Assembly (NCBI GenBank): GCA_017651245.1
Contig: JAGCDQ010000039.1
Coordinates: 1-43,831, forward strand
Length of the DNA stretch: 43,831 nt
DNA from: Bacteroidaceae bacterium
GTDB lineage: Bacteria > Bacteroidota > Bacteroidia > Bacteroidales > Bacteroidaceae
Direction of reading: 5' to 3'
Positions 1 to 7,389 of this stretch are shown piece by piece (within the stretch, counting starts at the first letter, position 1; each line of letters opens with the position of its first letter). The notes under the pieces are model-generated. The model did no database searches and was not told where the DNA came from. It saw only the letters and a program-made list of their open reading frames with translations. The position numbers and the translations under genes were made by a program.

Positions 1-336
1 AGGGTTCTGAGTAAATGACTCATATGCCTCAATAGCTGTGCCGTAGGCCTTGTGCACTGTCACCGTTGGCTTGAGCGGACCTTCCGCATTGTGGTTCTTG
101 AACTGGAAACCTTCTTCGTCCACATGCTCGATTTCCCATCCTTCGGGGACGATGCCTGTGAATTTTTCAGATTCGACCTGATTGCTGACAGCCTCTTCTG
201 CAACTGCCTCTTCAGCAGCCTCTGCCTCCACGACTGTAGAGTCCTGACTTGCTGCGTTCTGCTCGGTCTTGCCTCCGCAAGCCATGAGCGATGTCATCAT
301 CGTGGCGATGACGAAAGAAAAGAATATTTTCTTCAT
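1..336 (-). CDS. Lipoprotein of unknown function, 3' end cut by window edge
   Basis: An open frame of 112 codons runs from an ATG at 336-334 off the left edge, so the C-terminus is missing. The first 20 residues form a lipoprotein signal with a basic start (MKK), a hydrophobic stretch and the lipobox LMAC followed by GG. A long acidic, alanine-rich linker (about residues 36-56, E/A/V-rich) leads into a region beginning near EKFTGIVPEGWEIE that probably starts a small beta-rich domain. The function is not recognised. It lies 38 bp downstream of the HD hydrolase gene on the same strand and could be its third operon member. The reading frame and lipobox are clear. Confidence 0.75.
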   Translation of the reverse strand, partial: MKKIFFSFVIATMMTSLMACGGKTEQNAASQDSTVVEAEAAEEAVAEEAVSNQVESEKFTGIVPEGWEIEHVDEEGFQFKNHNAEGPLKPTVTVHKAYGTAIEAYESFTQNP

Positions 337-374
337 GATGTTTTATGTGATTAAGTTGTTTATAGTAAGTTTTT

Positions 375-947
375 TTATCCTGCAAACACTTTGTTCACCA
401 ACATCTGGAACTCTTGGTAGGCTTCGGTGTCGGAAAGGTCGCTCAGGGCATCGACGAGGGCATGGTATCGCCAGGCATGGGCGTGAGGGTCCTTGACGGA
501 GAAACGGTTCCAGAGTGTATCGCCCATGATGGCATGGTCGTGGGCAATGGCACGCATGTTGGAGAGCTTGTCGCCCAACGCCACCATCTTCACCTCACGA
601 CTGGCGGAAGTGAGTCGGGCAAGAGCGGTCTGCTTGCGCAGGAGCCACGAGTCTGCCTTGGGTCCCTCCACCTTGATGTCGCTCTCTGCCTCCACCAACA
701 GGGCAACACGTTCCCCGAACTCGCGTCGCAGTTCGTCCACCGAGACGCCAGCATCTTCTATCACGTCGTGGAGCACGGCGGCTGCCAGCAGTTCCTGGTC
801 GTTGGTCATCGTGGCGACGATGCTCATCGCCTCCAGCGGATGTACGATATAGGGGAACGACTTGCCTTTCCGCTCCATTCCCTGATGGGCATAGACGGCA
901 AAGAGGATGGCTCGGTCGAGCAAGGAGGTGTCGATGGATTTCTTCAT
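375..947 (-). CDS. HD-domain (p)ppGpp hydrolase-like protein (small alarmone hydrolase type)
   Basis: This 190-residue protein matches the N-terminal hydrolase domain of RelA/SpoT proteins and the stand-alone MESH1/SAH enzymes. It has AYAHQG near residues 19-23, PYIVHPLEA (H36), the HD signature HDVIEDAG (H60, D61, E64, D65), and LGDKLSNMRAI (D126, N130), which corresponds to the family's ADRLHN motif. All expected metal ligands are present, so it is probably an active Mn-dependent 3'-pyrophosphohydrolase. The ATG at 947 was chosen because homology begins there; the in-frame extension up to 1049 overlaps the upstream gene. It starts 22 bp after the synthetase-like gene, which indicates one operon. 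Nucleotide substrates other than ppGpp are possible. Confidence 0.85.
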   Translation of the reverse strand: MKKSIDTSLLDRAILFAVYAHQGMERKGKSFPYIVHPLEAMSIVATMTNDQELLAAAVLHDVIEDAGVSVDELRREFGERVALLVEAESDIKVEGPKADSWLLRKQTALARLTSASREVKMVALGDKLSNMRAIAHDHAIMGDTLWNRFSVKDPHAHAWRYHALVDALSDLSDTEAYQEFQMLVNKVFAG

Positions 948-969
948 GGGAGACAGGAGGATTGGGTGG

Positions 970-2061
970 TCATTGATCCATAAACTTGAGCATCTCTGCC
1001 TGCTTGAGCAAGTTCTGGGCAAGGATGGCATTGTCGGGATTGTCGCCATTCATCCAGTCGAGCAACTGGCAGAGTCCGGCAAGACCGCTACCCTGCTTCA
1101 GCACATAGACATAGCAGAGGTTCTGGATGCCGATGTTCTCGGAGAGGATGTCGAGGTCGGTGACACCCAATTGTGCAGTCGCCAACTGGTAGGCGTCGTC
1201 ACTGTGCTCCTCGATGAGACGGTTCACGTCGCCGAGGGTTTCAAAGCCCATCTTCTGCAGCACGCGCAGGAAAGGCATCAAGGTGACAGGGAACAACTCC
1301 GCCTGATTGATGGCGGCGATGCGTTTGTTCAACATGGCAAAGGGGTGCATGTCCAGATAGCGACGGAAGGTATCGGCATTCAGGTCCACTTCGTTGAGTT
1401 GTCCCGAAGCCTCCAACGCCTGCATCTGACGGCTGTAGTCGGTCAAGGCGCTGCGGAGCCTGCTGAACTCCTCGTCGACCAGTTCCAGCATACCCGCCAA
1501 GCGGCTGAACTGACGCTGATACTCGTAGGGAATCTTCACCGAACCTTTGTACTTGGTGTCATGGTCGAGGGTGCTCCAAACGTGCTGCAAGGCGGTGCGC
1601 ATCTGTATCTCGAAAGAGAGTTCGCTCAGCTGTGGCGAATCGTCCTCGCCGAGAAGCGACTTGGGCAGCTTGCAGATGTAATGCAGGGAGTTATAGCCAA
1701 AACTGTCCGACTGGTGCAGCTTACGCTTGTCGACCGAATTGCCCCAGTCCACATCGAATATCTCATTGACAATGGCGGCGACCTTGTCCACATCGGCGCT
1801 GTAGAACGTCACCACACGCATTCCCACGATGTCTGTCACATCGTCGAGCGAATGGTATTTGGCACCCTTCAACTCCAGTTTGCCCGCCAGCGACTTCTCT
1901 TTCTTCACACGGTAATCTATCGTGGTCACCGTCACTCGCTGTTCGTCGAGCGCCCGTTTCAAAGCCTCGTAAGCTATCTGTGCCAATCGTTCATAAAGAG
2001 ACAGCCGCTCATAGTACTGCTCCATGAGCATCTGGCCGTGTATGTCAAGCTGATATTCCAT
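970..2061 (-). CDS. RelA/SpoT-domain (p)ppGpp synthetase-like protein (long SAS type)
   Basis: This 363-residue protein carries a RelA/SpoT nucleotidyltransferase domain at about residues 40-175. It contains TDIVGMRV (catalytic-type D77), FGYNSLHY (guanine-stacking Y123) and FEIQMRT (catalytic-type E151, R155), so the synthetase centre looks intact. No HD, TGS or ACT domain is present. The C-terminal 190 residues are helical and not recognised. The start at 2061 is supported by a promoter ending about 50 bp upstream; the longer open frame to 2220 would include that promoter. The next gene 22 bp downstream is an HD alarmone hydrolase, giving a split synthetase/hydrolase pair. It could be a housekeeping small alarmone synthetase or a toxSAS-type toxin with a hydrolase antitoxin. 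Confidence 0.85.
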   Translation of the reverse strand: MEYQLDIHGQMLMEQYYERLSLYERLAQIAYEALKRALDEQRVTVTTIDYRVKKEKSLAGKLELKGAKYHSLDDVTDIVGMRVVTFYSADVDKVAAIVNEIFDVDWGNSVDKRKLHQSDSFGYNSLHYICKLPKSLLGEDDSPQLSELSFEIQMRTALQHVWSTLDHDTKYKGSVKIPYEYQRQFSRLAGMLELVDEEFSRLRSALTDYSRQMQALEASGQLNEVDLNADTFRRYLDMHPFAMLNKRIAAINQAELFPVTLMPFLRVLQKMGFETLGDVNRLIEEHSDDAYQLATAQLGVTDLDILSENIGIQNLCYVYVLKQGSGLAGLCQLLDWMNGDNPDNAILAQNLLKQAEMLKFMDQ

Positions 2062-2114
2062 ATCGTCAAGGATTAGGTATTGGTATTCTATCGAATTGTT
2101 TGTAAAAGATGTTG

Positions 2115-2144
2115 CGAAGATACTACATTTTTCTGACTCACAAA
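2115..2144 (-). promoter_or_regulatory. Bacteroidetes-type promoter for the alarmone operon
   Basis: On the minus strand a -33 TTTG (2144-2141) is followed after 18 bp by TATCTTCG (2122-2115), close to the -7 consensus TAnnTTTG. It would give a leader of about 45-50 nt to the ATG at 2061. Confidence 0.6.
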
Positions 2145-2205
2145 AATAAACCCACAAAAAAATGAGTCTGTCGCCACGTGGCATCGCTGAAATATCCTTT
2201 TTTAT

Positions 2206-2236
2206 TTTGTGATGTCCCAACTTATGCGTACCTTCG
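2206..2236 (+). promoter_or_regulatory. Bacteroidetes-type promoter for the GH43 gene
   Basis: TTTG (2206-2209), a 19-bp spacer and TACCTTCG (2229-2236) match the sigma-ABfr consensus except for C in place of the third T of the -7 element. The ATG follows 36 bp later. Confidence 0.65.
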
Positions 2237-2272
2237 CACTCGAATTACTCATTCAACTAATCCTAACTAACA

Positions 2273-3328
2273 ATGAAACATTTACTAACGATTCTTTTTG
2301 CAACACTAACACTCAGCGCTTGGGCGCAGGAAAACCAGGAACTCAGACCCCGATTCGCAAGGATGTTCGACAAGGAGCACCCCGACGTGCACGACCCCGT
2401 GATGGCACGAGGTGAGGATGGACGCTACTACATCTTCTCCACAGGCAATGGCATCGGGCGTCTCTCCTCCACCGACATGAAGAGTTGGAACCCAGAGATG
2501 GGCGTGCTCAGTCCCATCCCTCAATGGGCAATTGATTCCATCCGAGGCTATCGTGGACACACATGGGCTCCCGACATCAGTCACCACGACGGCAAGTGGC
2601 TCCTCTACTACTCTTGCTCCACTTTCGGCAAGAACGGCTCTGCCATCGGACTCGCCACCAACAAGACGCTCGACCCCACCTCGCCCGACTACAAATGGGA
2701 AGACCAGGGTGCCGTCATCGTCTCTCACCAACACGTGGATGCCTACAACGCCATCGACCCCAACCTCATCGTCGATGAGAAGGGAACGCCCTGGCTCACT
2801 TTCGGCTCGTTCTGGGACGGCATCCAACTCGTGAAACTGAAGAAGGACTTCAAGACCCTCGACGGAAAGCCCAAGACCATCTCAAGACGCGTGGGCAGGA
2901 AAGTCACCCTTGCCGAGATTGACAACATCGCCCACTACACCATCGAGGGCAACGACACCATCGAGGCAGGCGACAATGCGGTGGAAGCCCCCTTCATCAT
3001 CCGAAACGGAAAGTACTATTATCTCTTTGTCAGCTTCGACTATTGTTGCCGAGGCGAACGCAGCACCTACCGCACCGTCGTGGGCAGAAGCAAGAAAGTG
3101 ACAGGTCCTTACGTTGACAGCAAGGGACAACCTATGGAAAAAGGAGGTGGTGACACCCTCATCGGTCCCAACAGCGAGTTCTTTGGCGTGGGTCACAACG
3201 CTGCCTACCAGTTCGACGGACAGTGGTACTTCCTCAGCCACGCCTACGAAAAAGCCCGCAACGGACAAGCCAAGCTCTTCCTCCGCAAGATGCACTTCAC
3301 TCCCGAAGGATGGCCGGAATTGGAATAA
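2273..3328 (+). CDS. Secreted GH43 arabinan endo-1,5-alpha-L-arabinanase-like glycosidase
   Basis: The 351-residue protein starts with a Sec signal peptide ending near AWAQ (residue 19). It then has the five-bladed propeller motifs of glycoside hydrolase family 43: VHDPVM (base D41), TWAPDIS (98-103), AIDPNLIVDEKG (D162, the pKa modulator) and VEAPF (acid E238). The spacing of the three acids and the length fit endo-arabinanases better than the larger GH43 xylosidases. It probably cleaves arabinan side chains of pectin in the periplasm or at the cell surface. It has its own promoter and is monocistronic, not inside a SusC/SusD locus. A hexuronate-type transporter at 30212 may handle another pectin product. 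Exact substrate is inferred from family only. Confidence 0.87.
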   Translation: MKHLLTILFATLTLSAWAQENQELRPRFARMFDKEHPDVHDPVMARGEDGRYYIFSTGNGIGRLSSTDMKSWNPEMGVLSPIPQWAIDSIRGYRGHTWAPDISHHDGKWLLYYSCSTFGKNGSAIGLATNKTLDPTSPDYKWEDQGAVIVSHQHVDAYNAIDPNLIVDEKGTPWLTFGSFWDGIQLVKLKKDFKTLDGKPKTISRRVGRKVTLAEIDNIAHYTIEGNDTIEAGDNAVEAPFIIRNGKYYYLFVSFDYCCRGERSTYRTVVGRSKKVTGPYVDSKGQPMEKGGGDTLIGPNSEFFGVGHNAAYQFDGQWYFLSHAYEKARNGQAKLFLRKMHFTPEGWPELE

Positions 3329-3355
3329 GCGAGAAAGGAATTGAAAACAAAGAAT

Positions 3356-3381
3356 CCCGTTGAACTCCATTGTTCAACGGG
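3356..3381 (-). terminator. Hairpin terminator of the rubrerythrin fusion gene
   Basis: A perfect 10-bp stem (CCCGTTGAAC / GTTCAACGGG) lies between two convergent genes. On the minus strand it is followed by ATTCTTTGTTTTC, a T-rich tail; on the plus strand the tail is A-rich, so it mainly serves the minus-strand gene. Confidence 0.65.
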
Positions 3382-3415
3382 AAACTATCACACTCCCACG
3401 AATGGTTATTGGAAA

Positions 3416-4582
3416 TCAATAGTTTTCAGCGTTGATTTCAAAATATGCCTGTGGATGAGCGCAGACAGGACAAATATCGGGGGCTTGAGTACCGACAACG
3501 ATATGGCCACAGTTGCGGCATTCCCAGACACTCACACCACTCTTGCGGAACACTTCCATTGCCTCGACGTTGTGCAAGAGGGCACGATAACGCTCTTCAT
3601 GGTGCTTCTCAATGGCTGCCACACCACGGAACTGCTCTGCTAACTCATGGAAACCTTCTTCGTCGGCTTCGCGGGCGAAGGTGTCGTACATGTCTGTCCA
3701 TTCGTAGTTCTCACCTTCGGCTGCATGAAGGAGATTCTCGGGTGTAGTCCCTACTCCACCCAAGTGTTTGAACCACAATTTGGCATGCTCTTTCTCGTTG
3801 TCGGCTGTCTTGAGGAAGAGGGCGGCAATCTGTTCGTAGCCGTTCTTCTTTGCCACAGAGGCATAATAAGTGTACTTATTGCGTGCCATACTCTCACCAG
3901 CGAAAGCAGTCTCGAGGTTCTTCTCCGTGCGAGTGCCTGCATATTTGTTGGCTGAAGCGGCAGTCTCGACCACCTTCACGAAGTCGGATGCAGGATGCTT
4001 GCAGATGGGACAAATGAAGTCGTCGGGCAGTTCTTCACCCACGTATTCGTAACCACAGATGTTGCAACGCCAGATGGTCTTTCCGTCGGCTGTCTGCCCT
4101 GCGGGCTGTGGCTTTGGCTTGATGTTGGCTTGGTAATAATTATAAGTGGCTGATGGCACGTCGGAGAGTGTCTCCATTTCTGTGACGAGCCCGATGAAAA
4201 GCATGTGTGTGCCGAGGTCGATGGCCTGCTCCACATCAGCTGAAAGGAAAGCGTTAGTGCCACGTGTGATGGCGAAAGTGCCGTTGCTGACACGGCGGCA
4301 ATCGGAGAAGTCGGCAAACTTGTTGACGTCACGACCACTCTGGAAGCCGAAATGCTTGAAGAGTTCGAAATCGGCACGCTCGCTGAGGATGGATGCCGTG
4401 AAGCGTTTGGAACGCTGGATGAGTTCTGTGGTGAAGTTGCCTTTGTTGAGGGCGACAGAAATACGGTTTGGCTGTGCCGTCACTTGAGCCACTGTGTTGC
4501 TGATGCAACCATTGTCGCGATCACCGTCTTTGGTAGTGATGACAAACAATCCATACTGGATGTTGAAAAGGGGGTTACTCAT
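3416..4582 (-). CDS. Flavin reductase / rubredoxin / rubrerythrin / rubredoxin fusion protein
   Basis: This 388-residue protein joins four modules. Residues 1-150 resemble the FMN-binding flavin reductase family ([15 protein letters not shown] start, [10 protein letters not shown]). Residues 171-200 are a rubredoxin (C173, C176, C191, C194). Residues 215-345 are a ferritin-like rubrerythrin diiron domain (FAGES with E230, E263xxH266, EGF near 309, EKHHEE near 325-330). Residues 353-380 are a second rubredoxin (C355, C358, C371, C374). The likely role is NAD(P)H-linked reduction of peroxide or oxygen in the cytosol, with electrons passing from flavin through rubredoxin iron to the diiron site. 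It is monocistronic with a strong promoter. Domain identity is clear; the electron route is inferred. Confidence 0.9.
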   Translation of the reverse strand: MSNPLFNIQYGLFVITTKDGDRDNGCISNTVAQVTAQPNRISVALNKGNFTTELIQRSKRFTASILSERADFELFKHFGFQSGRDVNKFADFSDCRRVSNGTFAITRGTNAFLSADVEQAIDLGTHMLFIGLVTEMETLSDVPSATYNYYQANIKPKPQPAGQTADGKTIWRCNICGYEYVGEELPDDFICPICKHPASDFVKVVETAASANKYAGTRTEKNLETAFAGESMARNKYTYYASVAKKNGYEQIAALFLKTADNEKEHAKLWFKHLGGVGTTPENLLHAAEGENYEWTDMYDTFAREADEEGFHELAEQFRGVAAIEKHHEERYRALLHNVEAMEVFRKSGVSVWECRNCGHIVVGTQAPDICPVCAHPQAYFEINAENY

Positions 4583-4630
4583 ACGCTAATTGTGTTAAGG
4601 TTTATATTTGTGTTAGTGAAAATTGCAGGG

Positions 4631-4661
4631 CAAAGATAGAGAATTAAGTCGAGAAAACAAA
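4631..4661 (-). promoter_or_regulatory. Bacteroidetes-type promoter for the rubrerythrin fusion
   Basis: On the minus strand TTTG (4661-4658), a 19-bp spacer and TATCTTTG (4638-4631) match the consensus exactly. The ATG is about 50 bp downstream. Confidence 0.75.
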
Positions 4662-4687
4662 AAATGAATGAAAAATAATCAATAAAT

Positions 4688-4718
4688 TTTGCCAATTGTC
4701 GGAAAATCACTAACTTTG
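4688..4718 (+). promoter_or_regulatory. Bacteroidetes-type promoter for rpsA
   Basis: TTTG (4688-4691), 19 bp, TAACTTTG (4711-4718): a consensus match. The predicted leader is about 90 nt and AT-rich with no strong Shine-Dalgarno sequence, as is usual in Bacteroidetes. Confidence 0.75.
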
Positions 4719-4817
4719 CAGCCGTTTTGTGGTAAAATACCCGAGACATGAGATGAAATTAGATTTTATCAACATAATGTCTAACTTTATTAATTAAACA
4801 AACAATTTTTATTATTT

Positions 4818-6611
4818 ATGGCAATTAAAGACATCAAACCGCTGGAAGGTTTCGATTGGGAGGCATTCGAGAACGACGGCGTGAGCGCAGCTGACAAAGC
4901 GGCTCAGAAAGCAGCCTACGAAGGCACTCTCAACAATGTAAACGACAACGAGGTGGTTGAAGGTACGGTTACCTCTCTCAACGATCGCGAAGTTGTTGTG
5001 AACATCGGCTACAAGAGCGAAGGTATCATCGCACGCAGCGAGTTCCGTTACGCTCCAGATCTCAAGGTGGGCGACACCGTTGAGGTTTACATTGAAAATC
5101 AGGAAGACAAGAAGGGTCAGCTCGTGCTCTCTCACAAGAAGGCACGCCAGAGCCGTTCTTGGGATCGCGTGAACGCAGCATTGGCAAACGACGAAATCGT
5201 AACTGGTTTCGTGAAGTGTCGCACAAAGGGTGGTATGATTGTTGACGTGCTCGGCACAGAGGCATTCCTCCCAGGTTCACAGATCGACGTGAAGCCTATC
5301 CGCGACTACGATACATTTGTGGGCAAGACCATGGAATTCAAGATCGTCAAGATCAATCAGGAGTTCCGCAACGTGGTTGTCAGCCACAAGGCACTCATCG
5401 AGGCAGAGCTTGAGCAGCAGAAGAAGGAGATCATCTCTAAGCTGGAGAAGGGTCAGATCCTCGAAGGTACTGTCAAGAACATCACCAACTATGGCGTATT
5501 CATCGACTTGGGTGGTGTTGACGGTCTCATCCACATCACAGACCTCTCTTGGGGTCGCGTAAGCGATCCTAAGGAAATCGTTGAACTTGACCAGAAGCTC
5601 AACGTGGTGATCATCGACTTCGACGATGAGAAGAAGCGCATCGCTCTCGGTCTGAAGCAGTTGACTCCACACCCATGGGATGCTCTCGACCCAGACCTCA
5701 AGGTAGGTGACAAGGTGAAGGGCAAGGTGGTTGTGATGGCTGACTACGGCGCATTCATCGAAATTGCACCAGGCGTAGAAGGTCTCATCCACGTTTCTGA
5801 AATGTCTTGGAGCGCACACCTCCACTCTGCACAGGAGTTCATGAAGGTGGGCGACGAAGTAGAGGCAGTGATCCTCACACTCGACCGCGAGGAGCGCAAG
5901 ATGTCTCTCGGCGTGAAGCAGCTCAAGGCTGACCCATGGGAGAACATCGAAGAGAAATATCCTGTTGGAAGCCAGCACACCGCTAAGGTTCGCAACTTCA
6001 CTAACTTCGGCGTGTTCGTTGAGGTGGAGGAAGGTGTTGATGGTCTCATCCACATCTCAGACCTCTCTTGGACCAAGAAGGTGAAGCACCCATCTGAGTT
6101 CACTAAGATTGGTGAGCCTATCGAGGTTCAGGTGCTCGACATTGACAAGGAGAACCGTCGTCTCTCTCTCGGCCACAAGCAGTTGGAGGACAATCCTTGG
6201 GACAAGTTCGAAGAGGTGTTCACTCAGGATTCTGTACACCAGGGCAAGATCACAGAAGTGCTTGACAAGGGTGCAGTCATCGCGCTCGAAGGTGGCGTAG
6301 AAGGCTTCGCTACTCCTAAGCACCTCGTGAAGGAGGATGGCAGCCAGGCTCAGCTCGGCGAGACCCTAGACTTCAAGGTGATTGAGTTCAACAAGGAGGC
6401 TAAGCGCATCATCCTTTCTCACTCTCGCATCTTCGAAGATGTTGCACGTGCTGAGGCTAAGGCAGCCAAGAAGGCAGAAACTGCAGCTAAGAAGGCAAGC
6501 CGTCCACAGAAGGAGCAGGCTCCTGTCATCAAGAACGTGGCAGCTTCCACTTCTCTCGGCGACATCGACGCTCTTGCAGCTCTCAAGGAGAAGATGGACG
6601 ACGCTAAGTAA
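4818..6611 (+). CDS. rpsA: 30S ribosomal protein S1
   Basis: The 597-residue protein contains six consecutive S1 RNA-binding OB-fold repeats, visible as recurring GxVxxxxxYGxFVxxxxGVxGLIHxSxLS patterns (for example VKNITNYGVFIDLGG, KVVVMADYGAFIE, VRNFTNFGVFVE). Each is followed by a D-x-E-xxRxxLGxKQL segment. The C-terminal 50 residues are an Ala/Lys/Glu-rich tail. The length suits a six-repeat S1. It binds mRNA leaders at the 30S subunit, which matters in this phylum because Shine-Dalgarno sites are weak. The ATG follows an exact consensus promoter and a stem-loop terminator follows the stop. Codon use is strongly biased, consistent with high expression. Confidence 0.97.
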   Translation: MAIKDIKPLEGFDWEAFENDGVSAADKAAQKAAYEGTLNNVNDNEVVEGTVTSLNDREVVVNIGYKSEGIIARSEFRYAPDLKVGDTVEVYIENQEDKKGQLVLSHKKARQSRSWDRVNAALANDEIVTGFVKCRTKGGMIVDVLGTEAFLPGSQIDVKPIRDYDTFVGKTMEFKIVKINQEFRNVVVSHKALIEAELEQQKKEIISKLEKGQILEGTVKNITNYGVFIDLGGVDGLIHITDLSWGRVSDPKEIVELDQKLNVVIIDFDDEKKRIALGLKQLTPHPWDALDPDLKVGDKVKGKVVVMADYGAFIEIAPGVEGLIHVSEMSWSAHLHSAQEFMKVGDEVEAVILTLDREERKMSLGVKQLKADPWENIEEKYPVGSQHTAKVRNFTNFGVFVEVEEGVDGLIHISDLSWTKKVKHPSEFTKIGEPIEVQVLDIDKENRRLSLGHKQLEDNPWDKFEEVFTQDSVHQGKITEVLDKGAVIALEGGVEGFATPKHLVKEDGSQAQLGETLDFKVIEFNKEAKRIILSHSRIFEDVARAEAKAAKKAETAAKKASRPQKEQAPVIKNVAASTSLGDIDALAALKEKMDDAK

Positions 6612-6640
6612 TTTTGAACAGAACTGACGCTAATATACCA

Positions 6641-6672
6641 AGGGACATGTCCATCCGGATGTGTCCCTTTTT
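6641..6672 (+). terminator. Rho-independent terminator of rpsA
   Basis: The inverted repeat AGGGACATGTCC / GGATGTGTCCCT forms a 12-bp stem with a G-T/A-C exchange, followed by TTTTTGT. It lies 30 bp after the rpsA stop. Confidence 0.8.
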
Positions 6673-6689
6673 GTAAAGGTTTATAGATT

Positions 6690-7325
6690 ATGAAGTATTT
6701 GAAGTTAACGACAATCGTTCTGCTACTGGCGGTGGTGATGGTGTCGTGTGAGGACAAGAAGAATGGCGGGTTGAATGGTGAGACGTATCTGGAGGAGTAT
6801 GAGAAGACACCATCATGGGAGGAGTTGCTGGCTGACAGCATCGTGGAGAAGGAGCATGTGGGCAAGGAATGTGGCGTGGTTTGCAACAACCTCGACATTG
6901 CCACAGACAGGCTGACTCACGTGCTTTCGCCCGATGGACTCATCAGCGCGAAAAAAATGTATATCGTTGCCACAGCCAACCTGAGCAACGACACGAAGGG
7001 AATGACTGCCCACGAACTGTCGATGGTGAAGAACCACAAGGCAGATGCTGACAAGGCATACGGAGAGGCGTGCAGGAAGTATGAGGTGCCTGCCAGCGGC
7101 ATCATCGCAAACCTGAACGACATGATCAAGGGCATCGACAAGGTGAAGAACACGCAGGACATGTATCGCTTTGAGGATTGCCGTCTGGGTGTGTTGCGCA
7201 ACTTGGAGAATGTGTATCTGTGTGTGGAACAGAAGGACAGCAAGGGAATTTCCGAGGTGAAGCGTTTGTCGATGACGCTAAAAAGCAAGTATGATGCCAA
7301 AAGGCACGAGGTGGGAATGAAATAG
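6690..7325 (+). CDS. Lipoprotein of unknown function
   Basis: The 211-residue protein has a lipoprotein signal with lipobox VMVSC at residue 20 or so, then an acidic linker and a mostly helical body with several cysteines (KECGVVC, DCRLGVL, YLCVEQ). No family is recognised. The frame starts with ATG just after the rpsA terminator; no convincing separate promoter is visible, so expression may come from rpsA read-through or a weak start. It is followed by a promoter for the downstream peptidase, so it is probably a single-gene unit. Even Lys/Glu-rich helices suggest a periplasm-facing helical bundle, but this is only composition-based. Confidence 0.7.
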   Translation: MKYLKLTTIVLLLAVVMVSCEDKKNGGLNGETYLEEYEKTPSWEELLADSIVEKEHVGKECGVVCNNLDIATDRLTHVLSPDGLISAKKMYIVATANLSNDTKGMTAHELSMVKNHKADADKAYGEACRKYEVPASGIIANLNDMIKGIDKVKNTQDMYRFEDCRLGVLRNLENVYLCVEQKDSKGISEVKRLSMTLKSKYDAKRHEVGMK

Positions 7326-7361
7326 TTCTCAGATTCTTGATGGAGATAGAGAAATTATTTG

Positions 7362-7369
7362 TATCTTTG
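7362..7369 (+). promoter_or_regulatory. Promoter -7 element for the aminopeptidase gene
   Basis: TATCTTTG fits TAnnTTTG and lies 20 bp before the ATG at 7390. The -33 position holds only a weak TTCTTG (7335-7339) with a 22-bp spacer, so this is less certain than the other promoters. Confidence 0.45.
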
Positions 7370-7389
7370 CAAATCAATACGATTAACCT

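Noticed and set aside
907-2076. Long plus-strand frame over the alarmone genes
   Set aside because: It is the complement of two well-recognised genes and its translation has no recognisable domain.
5277-6053. Long antisense frame over rpsA
   Set aside because: It repeats the S1 domain periodicity in reverse and has no independent promoter or motif.
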